Shown piece by piece: positions 30,304-40,065 of a stretch of DNA of 64,000 nucleotides. Position 1 is the first letter of the stretch. Every line of letters begins with the position of its first letter. Origin of the DNA: CAWCKS01 sp963796195. Lineage in GTDB: Bacteria; Pseudomonadota; Alphaproteobacteria; Rhizobiales; Xanthobacteraceae. The stretch spans positions 1 through 64,000 of the forward strand of contig CAWCKS010000003.1 of assembly GCA_963796195.1 (NCBI GenBank), written 5' to 3'. The translations under genes and the position numbers were made by a program. The notes beneath the pieces were generated by a model, which had not been told where the DNA came from, ran no database searches, and saw only the letters and a program-made list of their open reading frames with translations.

Positions 30304-32452
30304 TCCAAGTTGGTCTTCTTGTGATGGACAGGCTGCGCATTGTTTGACGTGGAGACGCCAGCGACATCCGCCGGGGCCAATTGGCTTGGGCAGCAGTTAC
30401 CGATGAGTTCCAAGCCTGGACTATTGAGATTTGGTTGCTTCGTCGCGCCGCGAGCCGGCGAAGACCCATGAAAATCGTCCTTGAATTGATCGAGGATGGC
30501 CAGAGCGGCGGGGTCCGAGAGGTGGTTGTCGTCGGTGTAATAGATCTGCCCGTTGCGGGCTGACCAGCAATAGTCTGAATCGCAAAGCACGGACCGAAGA
30601 TCAACGAAGCGCGCATTGTTGGAGCTGAGCACTGCAGACCGCAAAGCAGCTGCGATCTTGCCAACCTTTGAATTGACCTCGCTGCGGCGTGCGTTGCAGC
30701 GGTTGATGTCGCCGACGAAACTGAGACGGTAGTTACATTCGGGGGCGGCAAGAGGCAGGGTGGGAACCGGGCCAAAGACGAGAACACGAATGCCCAGCGC
30801 ATTCAGTCGACGAATCGTGCGGCCGACGGCCTCGCCAGTTTGGCGGCACGATCGGTCCCAGGAGGCATCATCTGCTGAATGAACTCCCACCACGATTCTA
30901 GAATGACCCCGGTGACACCATTCAAGGTTCCTGACGAGAGCCAGTGAAGGATGGTGTCATTCACTCGCATGCACTTGAGAAACATCTCCCCTTCCGACGA
31001 ATGCAGGTCCGTTTCCGGCAACGGCGGACACGCGGGCTCCCACTGCAATTGCGCGGACAGACGCAGATCGTGAGCGGTGCGTCCGACGGCGGCCCAAAGG
31101 CTGCCCGCGTGGGAATCGCCCCACAACAGAACGCGAGCGTCCGCTGCGTTGCTGCCAGTTGGCGTTCGGCACTCAGCGAGAGGTCCGCTCTCGCGGGCAC
31201 CCCTTGGACAGTCAACGATAATCGTCTTCTCGGCTGCGGCATAAGCGCTGAAATTTGTCTGTTGCGTTGAGACGCGCCGACCACATCACAAACCAGAATG
31301 CAGTCGCGCAGATAAGCACCGCGGCGCGACCCCTTGAGCGATCGCGCGCCAGCGCATTTGCTTGAGGTGACCGCTGCGCCGCGAGGCTGCGAGTGGTCGT
31401 TCCAGAGCAAAGTAGGTGAGGGTCGCGAGCAGCAGCGGCACCGCGATGCCGGCGATCACATTTTCAAGTCGTGACGTTGGGCCGAGATGGACAAACCGCC
31501 AAAGCGAAAGAACAGGCCAATGCCAGAGATAGAACGAATAAGACACAAGGCCCAGTCCGACCATCGGCCGGAAGGTCAACAACGTGAGCGCAGGGCCGCG
31601 CTCGACGAAAGCCGCCACACAGGACGACCGCGCCGGAGCCGAAAACCGCGAGCGCTTGCAGCAAGAGCATGCCGTAGCCGTATTGTGCATCCTCCGAGAC
31701 GGTGCAGGCCGCGCCAATCGCCGCCAGTCCGCACAGCAAGCCGGCATGAGCGAAATTGCGGCCCAGACTCAGGCCGCAGCGAATCGACAAAATGGCGCTC
31801 TGCCGACTGCGAATTCCCACACTCGCCAGGGCGTCCCATAGAACAGCAGAAACGGCTTCGACTCTGCAAAGGCGATCGCGAGACCCAATGAGATCGGGAT
31901 AATCAAAATCGAGGCAATCAGTCCAAGCCGGTACAGATTGATGCCCGGCGTCGGGAAATCAGCGCAAGCGCCAGGATGAAAGCGGGAACAACAAGGTAGT
32001 ACTGTTCCTCAACTCCAAGCGACCAGATATGCAACAATGGTTCGCGCTCCGCCGCCGGCGCGAAATAGTCGGAGGCCTGCAAGAAGATACCAATTTGACA
32101 CCATTGCCGCCGATGCGATTGCGGATAGCGCGATGCGTCTGACGTCGACAGGCAGCAGCGGCAGGCTTGCAAGCGCCATGAGGACCGCCAGGATGACAAG
32201 GAACAGCGGCGGCCAGATCCGCAGCACGCGGCGGGCATAAAACTCGGTGATTGAAAATGAACCGCGTTGCACACTATCGACGATCTGGGCGGTGATCACA
32301 AACCCGGAAATCACAAAGAAGACGTCAACGCCGAAATAGCCATTCGGAACGCCGGGCAGTTGGGCGTGAAAATACACAACAAGGGCGACCGCAATGGCGC
32401 GAAGGCCGTCGATGTAGGCCAGGCGTGCCCGACCGTCCGATGTCAGCATCAT
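30270..32452 (-). pseudogene. OafA/YrhL-type O-acyltransferase with C-terminal SGNH domain (frameshifted)
   Basis: Membrane acyltransferase-3 protein fused to a periplasmic SGNH hydrolase-like domain, ~700 residues when pieced together; such proteins O-acetylate surface polysaccharides. N-terminus: YIDGLRAIAVALVVYFHAQ and GVDVFFVISGFVITAQIV. Middle: LLHIWSLGVEEQYYLVVPAF and VSYSFYLWHWPVLSLWRF. SGNH block I is WGDSHAGSLW; the last block is TDDNHLSDPAALAIL. At least five frame changes occur (near 32085, 31950, 31810, 31610, 31340 and around 31130). Most family motifs survive, so the gene may be intact in the cell and broken only in this consensus. It belongs with the neighbouring glycosyltransferase genes. 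Confidence 0.75.
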
Positions 32453-32738
32453 TTGATCGACGGACAGATGCCAAGGGCGGTTTCATTGGATGCTCGCGCA
32501 CCGATGTTGGCGTTGAGTTTGATGAGAAGATATCGACATTCTGGTTGCGGAACTTGTTAACGAGTGATCGGTGATACGGCAGTTTCAGAATAGGAGAAGG
32601 AACCTGTAGAGCAAATCCCCAACTTTAAAATACGTACCGCCACGCGGTGGCCGTCAGAAATAATTCCTGCATTCAATGCCGGCGCATTGAACTACTGGGC
32701 CATATCGGCCTGCGGCAGGTCGTGCGCTTCAACCCAGG

Positions 32739-34265
32739 CTAGCCGCCAGTCGCCGCTGCGGGTCGGGTCTGCCGATAGATAAGGACGGTACGGTCGCCCT
32801 TGCCGGGAAACGAGCGCACCAATTCCTTCGCCGGGAGATTGGCAAGTTTCGGCGGCAGCTCGCCCGTGTTGGCGACGTCGAAGGCGAAGTAGTCGAACGC
32901 AGCCAGTTCAGCATCGGTCGGCGGCGTCTTCGGTCCGTAGGTCCAGATCCGAACCTGATCATAAGGCCGGCCGGAAAAGTATGCGATGCGGGCGTCGTTG
33001 GTGGCGATTGTCGCCGTACGCGGCAGCTCCTGGCCGATCCACTGGCCGGCGTCCTTGAGGTAACCGAGTTTCGACGGCTTCGGCACGGCGAACGCAAACA
33101 CCCCGATCAGTGTCGCTGCGGCAATCGGCGTGAAGATTCGCGCAAGCAGGTCCGACCGCCATTGTCGGATCGCTTCCGCCATCAGGAAGGCGAGCGCGAT
33201 GTCGATGACGATAACCATGCTCACGGCGTAGCGTTTGTCGAGAAACAGCATGACAAACGCGAGCACCAACAGCATCGGCAGCTGGCCGAGTGCGAACCAC
33301 AACACGAAACGACTGGTCGCACGGGGCATCACCGCCTTTGGAACAAAAGCAAAGATGGTGAGGATCGTGAGCGGAATCGTCAGGGATCGCACGACATTGA
33401 CGACGACGATGCCCAGCACCATGCCGATATAGGCGCCCCATTCGTTGCCGCCACCCAACGGATAGAGGTAGCCATCCTTCAACTCGTGCAGGCGGCCGGC
33501 AATCGTGGTCGAAAAGTAAGCCCACTGCCGGGGAAGCGTGTCACTCTCGAAATGGCCCTGCAGCCAGAAGGTCAACTCACCGCTGGTCCACAGCATCGCC
33601 GCCGGAATCAGCGCCAGACAGGCAACGACAATACCTGCCAGCAGCGATGGCCTTTTCCAGGCATTCGGACGTTGCAGCAGATAGTAGAACGGTACAAGTG
33701 CTGCCAGCACAAATCCTTCGATGCGGAACAAGCCGCTGACCACGATGGCCGCAGCAATCGCGATTTTGGTCCTGATGCCCGGCGTGAGCTGGTCGCGCGC
33801 GACGAGGTAAAGGCTCACGACAAAGAAAGCCAGATAACCGTTGTCGCGAACGATCGACGGCCGATCGCCGGCGAGATGCGGTTGTAACAGAATGACGAAT
33901 GCCGCGCACAACGCAGCTAGCCGATCGCCGTTCGAGAGCCTGCCGACGAGAGCGATAAAGGCGACGGTCGCGATGGCTGCAAAGATTGCGTTGAGGATTT
34001 CGGCGGCGACAAAAGCCTTCAGCCCTGTCACCGTCATCGTGGCTGCGATCAGCAGGCTGTAGAAGGGCCAGCGAAACGTGCCGATCCCTTCGGTCCATTT
34101 GCCGGCGGCGAACTGTTCGGCGGACCGCAGATAAAGCGCCGCGTCCGGATTGGGGACGAACTGCGCCCAGACCGTCCATAGCGACAGCAGCAGGCTCAGC
34201 ACCGCGGCTGCAACATAGATGCGTCGGTCGATCCTCGCAGTCCCTTGCACCGTGCCCCCCTTCAT
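32739..34265 (-). CDS. GT-C-type membrane glycosyltransferase-like protein
   Basis: Polytopic membrane protein, 508 residues, with about ten predicted spans (for example IYVAAAVLSLLLSLWTVWAQ and MVLGIVVVNVVRSLTIPLTI). The first extracytoplasmic loop has the Asp-containing PNPDAALYLRSAEQFAAG, as in ArnT/PMT and other GT39/GT83 enzymes that use lipid-linked sugars. The C-terminal ~90 residues are soluble. It follows the glycosyltransferase gene by 10 bp, so they are probably co-transcribed. Frame intact. The 286 bp between this gene's stop and the acyltransferase start (32453-32738) hold no recognisable feature. Confidence 0.75.
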   Translation of the reverse strand: MKGGTVQGTARIDRRIYVAAAVLSLLLSLWTVWAQFVPNPDAALYLRSAEQFAAGKWTEGIGTFRWPFYSLLIAATMTVTGLKAFVAAEILNAIFAAIATVAFIALVGRLSNGDRLAALCAAFVILLQPHLAGDRPSIVRDNGYLAFFVVSLYLVARDQLTPGIRTKIAIAAAIVVSGLFRIEGFVLAALVPFYYLLQRPNAWKRPSLLAGIVVACLALIPAAMLWTSGELTFWLQGHFESDTLPRQWAYFSTTIAGRLHELKDGYLYPLGGGNEWGAYIGMVLGIVVVNVVRSLTIPLTILTIFAFVPKAVMPRATSRFVLWFALGQLPMLLVLAFVMLFLDKRYAVSMVIVIDIALAFLMAEAIRQWRSDLLARIFTPIAAATLIGVFAFAVPKPSKLGYLKDAGQWIGQELPRTATIATNDARIAYFSGRPYDQVRIWTYGPKTPPTDAELAAFDYFAFDVANTGELPPKLANLPAKELVRSFPGKGDRTVLIYRQTRPAAATGG

Positions 34266-34275
34266 TAAGAACAGC

Positions 34276-35361
34276 TCAATTCGATTTCCGGTCGCGACCG
34301 AACAATGATCGCACCAGCGCCCTGGCGAGCTCCGATCGCGATCCCCTCAGCCTGCGGACTTCATGCTTCAATCTCGCGAGCTCCGCAAACATTTCGTCGC
34401 TCGAGTAACCGGCCGGCGCCGTTGCCAGCAGGCCTTTCGTGTCGTCGCTCGCGGCGGCAAGATTCTGCGCCAGTTTCAGGATCGGCTGGTCACCAAGCTT
34501 CATGGTCGCCGACAGCGCTTGCGCCGCATAGCGCACGCCGAAATGCTCGATGTCGAGGAACCACGGGTCCGGCTCGGCCGGCATATAGATGTTGAACAGC
34601 TTTCCGGGCGCGTAGGTCGAAGCACTCACGAGCGGGTCGATCCAGCTCGCATCCCGATCGTAGAAAGACTCAGACTTCACCCATCGCTCAAGCTGAGCTT
34701 GGGTGAGAAAATAGCAGCCCGCATGCGGGTTCATCGGTATGCGAAAGCTTTGCTCGCGTCCGTTCCATGTCGCCGACAGCACGGGTTGAGGATTGTTGCG
34801 AAACAGGAACTCGCGGTCGGATTTCGACAATTGCGGCGAGAACGCAACTTTTGCCAGCGTGCCAGTCGACGACATCTCGTAGCGCCTCGGCATCAACAGC
34901 GCGGTCTCGCCGAATTTTTCTGCAAACCACGCAATCTTGTCGAGGAACGCGGGATCGCTGATGACGAGGTCGTCTTCCATGTAGCCGTAGATGTCGTAGG
35001 CACCGGCGCGCTCGCGCATCAGCCGCTGCGCCTCGAATCCGAGCATCAGGGGATCGCCGTCAAAATATTCAATCGCAACCGTCGGCGGCTCGATCCCGAC
35101 CCATTCGAGCACGTTCTTGTCGCGCACCGTCACGATGACGATGTCGAGCACGTTGGATGACCGCGACGCGAGCTGGACCGCTTCGTTCGGATTGATGCTG
35201 AACGCAGTCGGTCCGAAATAACGATGCAGCGCGACGATCTCGGCGTTGAGCGCCGCGATCCGCGGCAATGGCCAGCGGCCGCTGCCCATGTCGAGGTCGC
35301 GAATGGTTTGTCGTTCTTCTTCATTATTGAAGTAGTGGGCGATCGCCACGAAAACACGCAT
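34276..35361 (-). CDS. Putative GT-A-fold glycosyltransferase
   Basis: 361 residues from ATG 35361 (MRVFVAIAHYFNNEE), chosen because the upstream extension is low-complexity and AAGG lies upstream of this ATG. The centre carries GYMEDDLVISDPAFLDK, an acidic EDD motif like the nucleotide-sugar metal site of GT-A enzymes, followed by MNPHAGCYFLTQAQL. The end is a coiled, basic region (ELARLKHEVRRLRG). No signal peptide. It is likely involved in making surface glycans with the adjacent GT-C protein. The acceptor and donor are unknown. Confidence 0.65.
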   Translation of the reverse strand: MRVFVAIAHYFNNEEERQTIRDLDMGSGRWPLPRIAALNAEIVALHRYFGPTAFSINPNEAVQLASRSSNVLDIVIVTVRDKNVLEWVGIEPPTVAIEYFDGDPLMLGFEAQRLMRERAGAYDIYGYMEDDLVISDPAFLDKIAWFAEKFGETALLMPRRYEMSSTGTLAKVAFSPQLSKSDREFLFRNNPQPVLSATWNGREQSFRIPMNPHAGCYFLTQAQLERWVKSESFYDRDASWIDPLVSASTYAPGKLFNIYMPAEPDPWFLDIEHFGVRYAAQALSATMKLGDQPILKLAQNLAAASDDTKGLLATAPAGYSSDEMFAELARLKHEVRRLRGSRSELARALVRSLFGRDRKSN

Positions 35362-35455
35362 TCGCGAGTGCCTTGAGTTGGCCGAATCCGGTGCGGTTCG
35401 CCGCAACCATTTGACCAGTTCGCATTTGCGTTTAGTCGAGGTATGGATGAAAGGG

Positions 35456-35482
35456 AAGGGCGCGGCACGGCAGCGCGCCCTT
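35456..35482 (-). terminator. Probable terminator after cytochrome c gene
   Basis: AAGGGCGCG and CGCGCCCTT (9-bp perfect arms, 9-base loop), followed on the minus strand by CCCTTTC. It lies 60 bp beyond the cytochrome stop and before the glycosyltransferase start. Confidence 0.5.
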
Positions 35483-35543
35483 GTATTCCGGCCAGTATTA
35501 ATGCGCTGGTCCGACCACTCGTGCGCGGTCGAGTCGCGACGCC

Positions 35544-35942
35544 TTACTTCTTCGTGCCGTCACCCTTGAATTGGGACAGATAAGCCCAGAGGTCGGCGAT
35601 GTCCTTGTCGCTGGTCAGGCCGGCGAACGCCATCTTGGTGTTCGGGATCTTTGCGCGCGGCGAGCGGATGTAGTCTTTGAACTCGGCTTCGCTCCAGGTG
35701 ATGCCGGACTTTTTGTTGGCATCCGAATAGGGGTAGTTCGGGTAGGTGCCGGCTTTGCGGCCGTCGATCCCGTTCAATGCCGGCCCGACCTTGTTAACCG
35801 CGCCTTCGCCGATCGAGTGGCAGGGCAGGCATTTGTTGAACACAGTCTTGCCGGCATCGGCATCCTGCGCCCGAGCGGGCAGCGGTAATACTGCGGAAAC
35901 GCCAACGGCCAAGATCGTGAGCGCAAGGCCGGGACGTTTCAC
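35544..35942 (-). CDS. Soluble class I cytochrome c
   Basis: Periplasmic c-type cytochrome, 132 residues with a signal peptide (ALTILAVGVSAVLPLPARAQ). The haem-binding motif is CLPCH; the distal Met ligand is in NTKMAFAG, as in cytochrome c2/c550. The uninterrupted frame starts at GTG 35942. However, an ATG at 35955 has a much better ribosome site (GGAGGAAAACCAAC) and is one base out of frame, so a single-base insertion near 35947 may have hidden the true start (MKSS then VKRPG). It probably carries electrons between bc1 complex and oxidases or dehydrogenases. It is divergent from glcD. Confidence 0.9.
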   Translation of the reverse strand: MKRPGLALTILAVGVSAVLPLPARAQDADAGKTVFNKCLPCHSIGEGAVNKVGPALNGIDGRKAGTYPNYPYSDANKKSGITWSEAEFKDYIRSPRAKIPNTKMAFAGLTSDKDIADLWAYLSQFKGDGTKK

Positions 35943-36087
35943 GAGAACTCTTCATGTTGGTTTTCCTCCGCTCGAACTGGCCGCTTGCTGCTCTCTACCC
36001 TATAAATGTGATCGTCAGCTGCCTAGATGGGCAGCATCACCCCAAAGCATGCTTGACAGCTGCGAGGGGAGAATTCGCGGGGTTGCC

Positions 36088-37581
36088 ATGGCCGTGATGA
36101 TGCCGGAGGCCGACCAGGCGGTGCTCGCCCGCCGCGGCGAGATCGTCAGCGCATTGCGCGCGATCGTGCCGGGCGAGGGCGTGATCGACAGCGCCGTCGA
36201 GATGCGGCCCTATGAGTCCGATGGCCTCACCGCCTATCGCCAGCCGCCGATGGTGGTGGTGCTGCCGGAGACGACGGCGCAGGTCGCCGCGGTGCTGCGC
36301 TATTGCCACGCGCAACGCATCAAGGTGGTTCCGCGCGGCGCCGGCACCTCGCTGTCGGGCGGCGCGCTGCCGCTCAAGGACGGCGTGCTGCTCGGCATGG
36401 GCAAGTTCAAGCGCATTCGCGAGATCGATTTCGCCAACCGCGTTGCTGTGGTCGAGCCAGGCGTCACCAACCTCGCGATCTCGCAAGCGGTCGCCGATGC
36501 CGGCTTCTACTACGCGCCCGATCCGTCCTCGCAAATTGCCTGCACGATCGGCGGCAATGTCGCCGAGAATTCCGGCGGCGTGCACTGCCTGAAGTACGGC
36601 ATGACCACCAACAATGTGCTCGGCTGCGAGATCGTGCTGATGACCGGCGAGGTCTTGGCGATCGGCGGCAAGGCGCTGGAGGATTCCGGCTACGACGTGA
36701 TGGGCATCATCACCGGCTCGGAAGGATTGCTCGGGGTCATCACCGAAGTGACCGTGCGCATCCTGCGCAAGCCGGAGACGGCGCGCGCGCTGATGGTTGG
36801 CTTCGCCTCGGTCGAGGCGGCCGGCGATTGCGTGGCAAAAATCATCGGCGGCGGCATCATTCCCGGCGGCATGGAGATGATGGACAAGCCCGCGATCCAC
36901 GCGGCGGAAGCCTTCGTGCACGCAAATTATCCGCTCGACGTCGAGGCGCTGCTCATCATCGAACTCGACGGGCCCTCGGTCGAAGTCGACGAACTGGTGC
37001 AACGGGTCGAGGCCATCGCCGCAAGCTGTGGCTCGGTCAATTGTCGCGCCTCGAATTCCGAGGACGAGCGGCTATTGTTCTGGGCAGGGCGCAAGGCGGC
37101 GTTTCCGGCCGTGGGCCGCATCTCGCCGGACTATCTTTGCATGGACGGCACGATCCCGCGTGGAAAGATTTCGGAGGCACTGGCGCGCATTCGCGCGTTG
37201 TCGGACAAGCACGGCCTGCGTGTCGCCAACGTTTTTCACGCTGGTGACGGCAACCTGCATCCGCTGATTCTGTACGACGCCAACCAGCCCGGCGAGATCG
37301 AGCGGGCGGAAGAATTCGGTGCCGACATCCTGCGCGCCTGCGTCGAACTCGGCGGGGTGCTGACCGGCGAGCACGGCGTTGGCGTCGAGAAGCGCGACCT
37401 GATGGGCGACATGTTCACCGAGATCGATTTGAACCAGCAGCAGCGGTTGAAATGCGCGTTCGACGAAGAAGGCCTGCTCAATCCCGGAAAGGTGTTTCCG
37501 ACATTGTGCCGGTGCGCCGAACTCGGCCGCGTCCATGTCCGCGGCGGGCAGATGCGGTTTCCTGAGTTGCCGAGGTTTTGA
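36088..37581 (+). CDS. glcD: Glycolate oxidase FAD subunit
   Basis: FAD-linked oxidase (PCMH-type FAD domain plus C-terminal FAD-oxidase domain), 497 residues from ATG 36088. Key regions: VVPRGAGTSLSGGALPLKDG and APDPSSQIACTIGGNVAENSG in the FAD site, SEGLLGVITEVTVRI, and the metal/His region NVFHAGDGNLHPLILYD, then LTGEHGVGVEKRDLM. It oxidises glycolate or D-lactate with the GlcE and GlcF subunits, but no glcE or glcF follows here. The next gene is a TPP enzyme on the same strand, 27 bp downstream. Confidence 0.88.
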   Translation: MAVMMPEADQAVLARRGEIVSALRAIVPGEGVIDSAVEMRPYESDGLTAYRQPPMVVVLPETTAQVAAVLRYCHAQRIKVVPRGAGTSLSGGALPLKDGVLLGMGKFKRIREIDFANRVAVVEPGVTNLAISQAVADAGFYYAPDPSSQIACTIGGNVAENSGGVHCLKYGMTTNNVLGCEIVLMTGEVLAIGGKALEDSGYDVMGIITGSEGLLGVITEVTVRILRKPETARALMVGFASVEAAGDCVAKIIGGGIIPGGMEMMDKPAIHAAEAFVHANYPLDVEALLIIELDGPSVEVDELVQRVEAIAASCGSVNCRASNSEDERLLFWAGRKAAFPAVGRISPDYLCMDGTIPRGKISEALARIRALSDKHGLRVANVFHAGDGNLHPLILYDANQPGEIERAEEFGADILRACVELGGVLTGEHGVGVEKRDLMGDMFTEIDLNQQQRLKCAFDEEGLLNPGKVFPTLCRCAELGRVHVRGGQMRFPELPRF

Positions 37582-37608
37582 TCTCGCATTGGAGAGGAAT
37601 GTCTGAGG

Positions 37609-40002
37609 ATGGCCGCCCGGGATCAGCAACGCGACATCCTCGCCGAGCTCGAACGCAAGGTCTTGTGGCTGTCGAGCTGGACGATCCATCACGCCAACCA
37701 CATCCGCGACAATGTCGATGGCCTGAAGGTCGGCGGCCATCAGGCCTCGTCGGCGTCGCTTGCGACCATCATGACGGCGCTCTATTTCCATGTGCTGCGG
37801 CCGCAGGATCGCGTCGCCGTCAAGCCGCATGCGAGCCCGGTGTTTCACGCCATCCAGTATCTGCTCGGCAAGCAGTCGCGCGAAAAACTCGAGGCCTTCC
37901 GCGCCTACAAGGGCGCGCAGAGTTATCCCTCGCGCACCAAGGATACCGACGATGTCGATTTCTCGACTGGGTCGGTGGGCCTCGGCGTCGCCCAGACGCT
38001 GTTCTCGTCGCTGGTGCAGGATTACGTTCGCGCCCATTTCCCGACCGATACGCCCGAAGGCCGAATGATCGCATTGGTCGGTGATGCCGAGCTCGACGAA
38101 GGCAATATTTTTGAGGCGATGCTCGAGGGCTGGAAGCAGGGCCTGCGCAATTGCTGGTGGATCATCGACTACAATCGCCAAAGCCTCGACGCCGTGATCC
38201 GCGAAGGTCTGTGGGCGCGCTACGAGGCGCTGTTCAAGGCGTTTGGCTGGGACGTGGTGATCCTGAAATACGGCTCGCTGCAGGAAGCCGCGTTCCGCGA
38301 GCCCGGCGGCGAAGCCTTGCGCAAGTGGATCGACAGCTGCCCGAACCAGCTCTATTCGGCGCTGATCTTTCAGGGTGGCGCGGCGTGGCGGAAGCGCCTG
38401 CTCGACGATCTCGGCGATCAGGGGCCAGTCACACAGCTGATCGAGAAACGAAGCGACGACGAACTCGCGCGCCTCATGGGCAATCTCGGTGGCCACGATC
38501 TGCCGACGGTGCTCGATGCGTTTGATCGAATCGATCACGACCGCCCGACCTGTTTCATCTGCTACACCGTCAAGGGCTCCGGCCTGCCGTTCGCCGGCCA
38601 CAAGGACAATCACGCGGGCCTGATGACGCCGGCGCAGGTCGAAAGCCTGCGCTCGGCGATGAATGTTCGGCCGGGCCACGAGTGGGACAAGTTTGAGGGG
38701 CTTTCGCTTCCCGCCGACAAGCTGCAGGCCTTCCTCGATCATGTGCCGTTTGCGGCTCAAGGGCAGCGTCGCCACGATGCAAAGCGAGTTGAGGTGCCCA
38801 CCGAACTTAGCGTCAGCATCCAGCCGACCATGGCGACGCAAGCGGGCTTCGGCGCGCTGCTTAACGAGCTCGGCCGCGGCCAGTCTGACTTCGTCAAACG
38901 TATCGTCACGACCTCGCCCGACGTCACGGTCTCGACCAATCTCGGCCCGTGGGTCAACCGGCGCGGCCTGTTCGCCCGCGAAAAGCTCGCCGATCTGTTC
39001 AAGAGCGAGCGGATTCCATCCACATACAACTGGGATTTTTCGCCGTCCGGCCAGCACATCGAGCTCGGCATCGCCGAGATGAACCTGTTTATCCTGCTGT
39101 CGGCGCTCGGCTTGTCGCATGCGATCAATGGCGAGCGGCTGTTCCCGATCGGAACGTTGTATGACCCGTTCATCGCGCGCGGCCTCGATGCGCTGAACTA
39201 TGCCTGCTATCAGGATGCGCGCTTCATTCTGGCGGCGACGCCATCGGGCATCACACTGGCAGGCGAGGGCGGCGCGCATCAATCGATCTCGACGCCCCTG
39301 ATCGGTCTTGCGCAGGACGGGCTCGCAGCGTTCGAGCCGGGCTATGTCGATGAGCTCGCGGTCATTCTCGCGTGGGCGTTCGACTACATCCAGCGCAGCG
39401 GCGAAGGCGAGCCGTCCGAGCGCAGCTGGCTGCGCGACGAAACCGGCGGCTCGGTGTACCTGCGGCTCTCGACGCGGCCGGTCGAGCAGATCAAACGCCC
39501 GATCGATCCCGAGCTGCGCCAGGGCATCATCGACGGCGCCTACTGGATGCGCCAGCCCGGGCCGAACTGTCAAATCGTCGTCGCCTACACCGGCGCAATC
39601 GCGACCGAGTCGATCCAGGCCGTCGGCCTGATGGCGGAGGATCGCCGCGACGTCGGGCTGTTGGCGGTGACGTCGGCCGATCGCCTCAATGCCGGCTGGA
39701 CCGCCGCGCAGCGGGCGCGCGAGCGCGGCCTGGTCCACGCGCGCTCCCATATCGAGCGGCTGCTGGCCGAGCTGCCGACCCATTGCGGCATCGTCACAGT
39801 GATTGACGGCCACCCCGCGACGCTGGGCTGGCTCGGCGCGGTCCACGGCCACCGCACCCGCGCGCTCGGTGTCGAGCATTTCGGCCAGACCGGCTCGCTG
39901 CCCGATCTCTACTGGCACTACGGCATCGACGCCAACGCGATCATTGCCGCGGCGCAGGCGCTGGTGCCAGGCAAGCCGATCCGTCATCTGCGGGCGCTGT
40001 AA
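37609..40002 (+). CDS. Transketolase/pyruvate dehydrogenase E1-like TPP enzyme
   Basis: Large TPP-dependent protein, 797 residues, with the three-domain layout of AceE and transketolase. N-terminal: SSWTIHHANHIRDNVDGLKVGGHQASSAS is the TPP-site His region (positions ~22-50). Cofactor motif: LVGDAELDEGNIFEA then IIDYNRQSLD. Second domain: HIELGIAEMNLFILLSALG; third domain ~580-797. An alternative and perhaps correct start is ATG 37600, directly after GGAGAGGA; it needs one base removed from CCC near 37618 and would give MSEDGRRDQQRDILAE. No E2 or E3 gene is nearby, so it may act alone as a ketolase or carboligase. It may share a transcript with glcD. Confidence 0.85.
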   Translation: MAARDQQRDILAELERKVLWLSSWTIHHANHIRDNVDGLKVGGHQASSASLATIMTALYFHVLRPQDRVAVKPHASPVFHAIQYLLGKQSREKLEAFRAYKGAQSYPSRTKDTDDVDFSTGSVGLGVAQTLFSSLVQDYVRAHFPTDTPEGRMIALVGDAELDEGNIFEAMLEGWKQGLRNCWWIIDYNRQSLDAVIREGLWARYEALFKAFGWDVVILKYGSLQEAAFREPGGEALRKWIDSCPNQLYSALIFQGGAAWRKRLLDDLGDQGPVTQLIEKRSDDELARLMGNLGGHDLPTVLDAFDRIDHDRPTCFICYTVKGSGLPFAGHKDNHAGLMTPAQVESLRSAMNVRPGHEWDKFEGLSLPADKLQAFLDHVPFAAQGQRRHDAKRVEVPTELSVSIQPTMATQAGFGALLNELGRGQSDFVKRIVTTSPDVTVSTNLGPWVNRRGLFAREKLADLFKSERIPSTYNWDFSPSGQHIELGIAEMNLFILLSALGLSHAINGERLFPIGTLYDPFIARGLDALNYACYQDARFILAATPSGITLAGEGGAHQSISTPLIGLAQDGLAAFEPGYVDELAVILAWAFDYIQRSGEGEPSERSWLRDETGGSVYLRLSTRPVEQIKRPIDPELRQGIIDGAYWMRQPGPNCQIVVAYTGAIATESIQAVGLMAEDRRDVGLLAVTSADRLNAGWTAAQRARERGLVHARSHIERLLAELPTHCGIVTVIDGHPATLGWLGAVHGHRTRALGVEHFGQTGSLPDLYWHYGIDANAIIAAAQALVPGKPIRHLRAL

Positions 40003-40065
40003 GCTGATCTTCGGTCTGGCAATGGTGCGGCAGGTGGCATTAGGATAGGCCGCGGCGCGTGCCGA

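Noticed and set aside
37072..39987. 971-codon open frame on the minus strand opposite glcD and the TPP enzyme
   Set aside because: It has no family motifs, is rich in Arg, Ala and His as expected of an antisense frame in high-GC DNA, and opposes two clear genes.
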